Shown here: in pieces, positions 60,403-64,000 of the stretch
Numbering within the stretch: the first letter of the stretch is position 1
Layout: every line of letters begins with the position of its first letter
NCBI GenBank assembly: GCA_013350335.1
Contig: CM023541.1
Coordinates: forward strand, 37,130,739-37,194,738
Length of the DNA: 64,000 nt
From: Chimonanthus salicifolius
Taxonomy: Eukaryota > Streptophyta > Magnoliopsida > Laurales > Calycanthaceae
Direction of reading: 5' to 3'
Made by a program: the position numbers and the translations under genes
Notes under the pieces: model-generated
Database searches by the model: none
The model's input: only the letters and a program-made list of their open reading frames with translations
Told to the model about the DNA's origin: nothing

Positions 60403-62135
60403 TGATGAGTGCAAAATAAATACATATTTTACATTTAATTTATTATTGTTAGTACCTCATTTTATTTAATTTTATCTAATTAGTATAATTTTGTATTTTA
60501 CAGGTTTAAAAGTGAGGATGACAGAAAAAATGTTTAAATATAAAGCCTGGGCCCATTATGAGTTATTTTGGACCTCAAGTCCAATTATTGAGCCCATTAA
60601 GAAAAGCCCATGAAGAAATCCACATGTGTGAATAATATTTTCATCATCTCAAGAGGAAATTCGAAATTTAGAAGTCAATATAGGAAGATTTTCGAATTTG
60701 GCAAGTGGATTAAGAAAAGAGAGAAAATAAGAAAGGGAGAAAAATAAGGAAGGTTTGACACATGTTCAGTATTTTGGTCATAAATTTCTACTCAGATCTC
60801 CGATTTCTTTAATTCTTTTTACATTGGAAAGAAGACTTCAAGAGCTACAACTTTGTAGTTTAAAACTTTTCCTGATTCGGAAGTTAAAAGGGTCAAAACT
60901 GAGCTACAAGATGGTACATGTGTAAAAAACGGGATTCTACACCCACTTTCCTTATACAAATTTAGCTCCTTGCCTCTTTTAAGTCATTCCATATTTAGCA
61001 CAAATCAAATCCGCCCTCCATGTGTCCCTTGCTTTATTTAAATCTTTGAATCCAATCCATTCATTCCACCTCCTTTCATCTATAAATACTAGCCCTCTCT
61101 CATTGAGAAAACTGAACTTGGGCATTGAAGAAAAGGAGAGGAGAGGAAGAAGAGAAGGAGAAAGACTGTGGGATTTTCAATCCGCATTGGGTTCTAAGGT
61201 TGGTGGATTTTGATTTTCATTGTATTTCTTTTTCTTTAAAATTCCATTGATATGTAAGTCTAAATTCATGTTTCATAAATAAAATTGAGGTGTGATGAAA
61301 TATTTAGTCTATGGTTTTCCAATTATTCAATTTATGTATGATGATTATTTGATTTTATTTTTATTCTTTAATTAAGTTTATGTGTGGATTTATTTTAATT
61401 ATTTCAGATTAAATGTGATGAAAATTTAGATTGAATAGACTTCCTTCTTCGATCTAAGGCTCTTATTTTAAGAGTGCGATGAAATATTTTAGATTTGGAG
61501 ATGAAGTTTAAATTCTATTAATTCTAAGGTTTAATTTGAGATTTTTAATTTAATGAAATCCATGGATTTAATTCTTAGAATATTTATCGATGAAAAATTT
61601 GAATGCATGATTGGCAATTTACGTGAGCTCCGTATTCTAGGCCTTTGTTTTATTTTTAAAATATGGAAAATAATTCCTCCTTGATTCTTTGAGCCAGTTC
61701 CACTGTAAATATGTACAGATGTAATTTAGGTGCCTTTAATTTTATTTTTGTTTATAAATCCAAAAACTCTTGAAATTGATGAACTAGGTTGGAAATAATT
61801 TAATTGCATCTTAATTTTGTATTTTAAATTAGATTGAGATTGTTTATATTTTTATATTAATGCCACCATCTTAATTAAAATTAGTTAAACTGTTAGAGTC
61901 TATATTTAAATTTAGAATGTTTCTAAATTAATATTCAAACTCATAGATTAGATAAATAATTCCATCTTTATGATTTTTCTCCATAATTCTCAAAGTTCTT
62001 AAAATACTTAATTCAATGGTGTATTTTCATGGATATATTTTCCTAAGTTCCGATGGGTTCGACCTCGCACTTAATCGCTATACTATCTAAATGGTTCGTG
62101 CGCTTGCGAGTTATAAATTTAAAATTTGCACAACA
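60403..62135 (+). mobile_element. solo LTR, 1.7 kb
   Basis: It begins TGATGAGTGCAAAATAAATA and ends TTTGCACAACA, flanked by a perfect 5-bp duplication, GAACC, at 60398-60402 and 62136-62140. It is related to the LTR at 29508 (shared ATTGGAAAGAAGACTTCAAG, CTACAACTTTGTAGTTT, GACCTCGCACT and GTGCGCTTGCGAG-type phrases). A TATA-like CTATAAATACTAG at about 61079 precedes a leader that joins GA-rich text. Confidence 0.85.
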
Positions 62136-62701
62136 GAACCTCTGTTGAAAATGATGGATAGTCTAATCTCTCTAGACTTACTATCAAAATGGTAACACAA
62201 CCAAACCCTTGTATAAAAAAGATAACAATTTTTTGACAAGTATGTCATTATATTTTTGTTGCTTATACTTAAGTAAAAAAAAGCTTTCTCAAGTACAGCA
62301 AAATTCAGTCAATGAAATAGAATTTTCCTTTATGGGAACATTTTTTCTTGCAGCCCTAATCAGGTGACTTTTGGATTAAGAACAAAGGTAGATGTCACCC
62401 TCACATCTCGGTATGGACCAATTTATACTAGCCAAAATCAAATAGATTGAATTGGGTACGTCTTAATTTTGACTGATATTCTTTTATAAGTTCTTTCTAA
62501 ATCAGAAACACCTTCCTGATATGATTTTTAGGGTTTTAACTTCTTATATGCTATTAAATCTATAGTATTTAGAGTCTAACTTTATACTTATTTTGTTATT
62601 AAAGAAGCATAAAATAAAATTGACTCATAATGGATTGACTAAGAGAAGTTAACACACCTCTCACCAAAATTGAGATGAGCAAAGCCAAGATGCCAATTTT
62701 T

Positions 62702-63052
62702 AGGGGTGAAATTTGGGTTGAGTTTTAACCCGACCCGTGTGACCTGATCTAAGAAATCAATGGGTTTGGGTTATGTACTTGTATATCTCTGGTCGGGTTA
62801 GTTTGGAAAAAAAATCGAATGAAATTTGGGTTGGATCAGGTTAAAAAATTTAAAATCAACTCGACCTAACGTGACTCAACCTAAATGCACCAAATTATAA
62901 AACAGCACTTGGGTTTAATCGGGTAAAAAAATTGGGTCGATTCGGGTTGAGTAACTCGGGTCAGTGATTTAAATCGGGTTGGGTTCAATAAATTTTGACA
63001 TGAGTTGGGTTGGGTTTATTAAAATCTGACCCGATCCGAGTTTCAGCCCTAT
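62702..63052. mobile_element. GGGTCGGGT-type hAT MITE, copy 4
   Basis: The same insertion as 38278-38627, carried by the duplication. The ends AGGGGTGAAA and TTTCAGCCCTAT are better preserved. The flanks are CAATTTTT and CTATTTTA. Confidence 0.75.
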
Positions 63053-63332
63053 CTATTTTAATTCAAAATAATGTCACAATGCCACAAAGTGAGTTTAAAA
63101 GCAGCTTACATAGTGATTTCAATTGGTTTTGACTATCTAAGTCAAATTTTGATATTTTTTTTAAGACCCAGGTGATACACGAGGATCCCCGCTACTTTTT
63201 GTATTAAAAGAGTTGGAAAATCAAGTCTTTGAGTTGGTCAGTCGACTCATCAATTGACTGACCGATCAACTGTATAGTCTCTGAAAGTATCAGTCGACTG
63301 ATACATCGTCTGATTACTATCTGTATTTTACA

Positions 63333-63725
63333 TATATCATGGGCTAAGTATCTCTTTCTTCTAAGAACTTGTATTGATGAAATTGAGAAAGCAATGAGAA
63401 GATCTGTTTGGGGATTTGAGAAGGGAAAGAAAATCCACTATGTTTCTTGGTATTGAATCTGCTCTCCTGAGTCTAAGGGGGCTTGGGCCTTAGATCAATT
63501 CTTGCAATTAACGAAGCATGTCATATGAAGCAGATATGGGCTATTGCTAATGGGAGAAACAATCTTTGAGTTGATTGGGTGCATGCCAAGACAAAAGCCT
63601 CTATGAAATCAAGCCAAAGAGCAACCCATCTTGGGCCTGAAGATCAATTCTTAAGAGGAAAGACAAGGCCCAAAGCTGGATCATGCACTCTATTGCTAAT
63701 GGATCAAACACTTTGTTTTGGCTGG
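63333..63725 (+). pseudogene. LINE ORF2 remnant, unit 3
   Basis: Same sequence as 38907-39301, ending at the same LTR junction (CTTTGTTTTGGCTGG). It has several stops. Confidence 0.75.
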
Positions 63726-63858
63726 TGTTGGAGTTATAAGTACGGAATAACACAAATTGAATGGAATAATCATACAAGCACAACACAATCAAGTGACACA
63801 AGGATTTTACGTGGTTCTGCCCAACTCTAGCCTAGGTCCCCTGAGCAACGAATATCAC
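63726..63858 (-). repeat. LTR fragment of the 39302-type copia element
   Basis: TGTTGGAGTTATAAG to GAATATCAC, matching 39302-39434. The rest is displaced by the element that starts at 63859. Confidence 0.8.
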
Positions 63859-64000
63859 TGCAATACCCTGATCCAAATTAAGCGTAATTAATTTAATGAA
63901 TCCTTCTTTGACCAGTTAACCTCAAATATTACGGTTAGGGCTTTGTGAAAAGCCCAGCTGTGGTCCAATCTGATCTCGAAATCTCAGTGATCCAACTCGT
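63859..64000 (+). mobile_element. start of an LTR-like element, cut by the window end
   Basis: It begins TGCAATACCCTGATCC directly after GAATATCAC, at a point where the 39302 copy continues uninterrupted. Its 142 bp match the start of the 3.2-kb insert at 19591. This junction gives the best view of the true 5' end of that family. Confidence 0.72.

Larger units (their letters stand above)
62258..63858. repeat. segmental duplication block, unit 3 copy
   Basis: Collinear with 37820-39420: the same CTTATACTTAAGTA start, MITE, LINE remnant and LTR edge. It is broken at 63859 by another LTR element. Confidence 0.85.

Overview
The window is nuclear DNA of a flowering plant, most likely a eudicot or another non-grass angiosperm. 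It has intron-rich genes with GT-AG junctions, plant-specific gene families (a FAB1-type phosphoinositide kinase and CER6-type 3-ketoacyl-CoA synthases), tRNA-derived SINEs, hAT- and Mutator-type MITEs, copia elements primed by initiator-Met tRNA, and L1 LINE remains. The species cannot be told from the sequence alone.

Layout. 1-10.9 kb: one complete 11-exon FAB1 gene (+ strand, 1791 aa predicted), whose 2.8-kb intron 4 carries two SINEs. 10.9-18.4 kb: gene-free DNA with a SINE, three members of one Mutator-type MITE family, a 1-kb foldback element with a coding-like cargo, and a hAT-type MITE inserted into one of the Mutator-type MITEs. 18.7-31.4 kb: retroelement DNA: a tandem TRIM-like array broken by a 3.2-kb LTR-like insert, a second related 3.6-kb LTR-like block, and a 1.9-kb solo LTR with a clean target-site duplication. 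31.4-63.7 kb: a tandem segmental duplication. Each unit holds an L1 LINE remnant followed by an intronless CER6/KCS6-like gene on the - strand (KCS-A 34173-35666, KCS-B 57415-58908). The LINE remnant of the second unit was split by two large copia-type insertions (39302-46628 and 47426-55377), each with further elements inside. A third unit starts at about 62258 and runs off the window, so a third KCS copy may lie just beyond.

Function. The cellular genes are unrelated in pathway. FAB1 makes PtdIns(3,5)P2 for endosome and vacuole traffic. The KCS enzymes do the condensing step of very-long-chain fatty acid elongation in the ER for cuticular wax. The two KCS proteins differ at about 31 of 497 positions, mostly in the N-terminal third. 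KCS-B alone has a 35-bp promoter duplication that doubles its TATA box. Everything else is mobile-element DNA, and target-site duplications let much of its insertion order be read directly.
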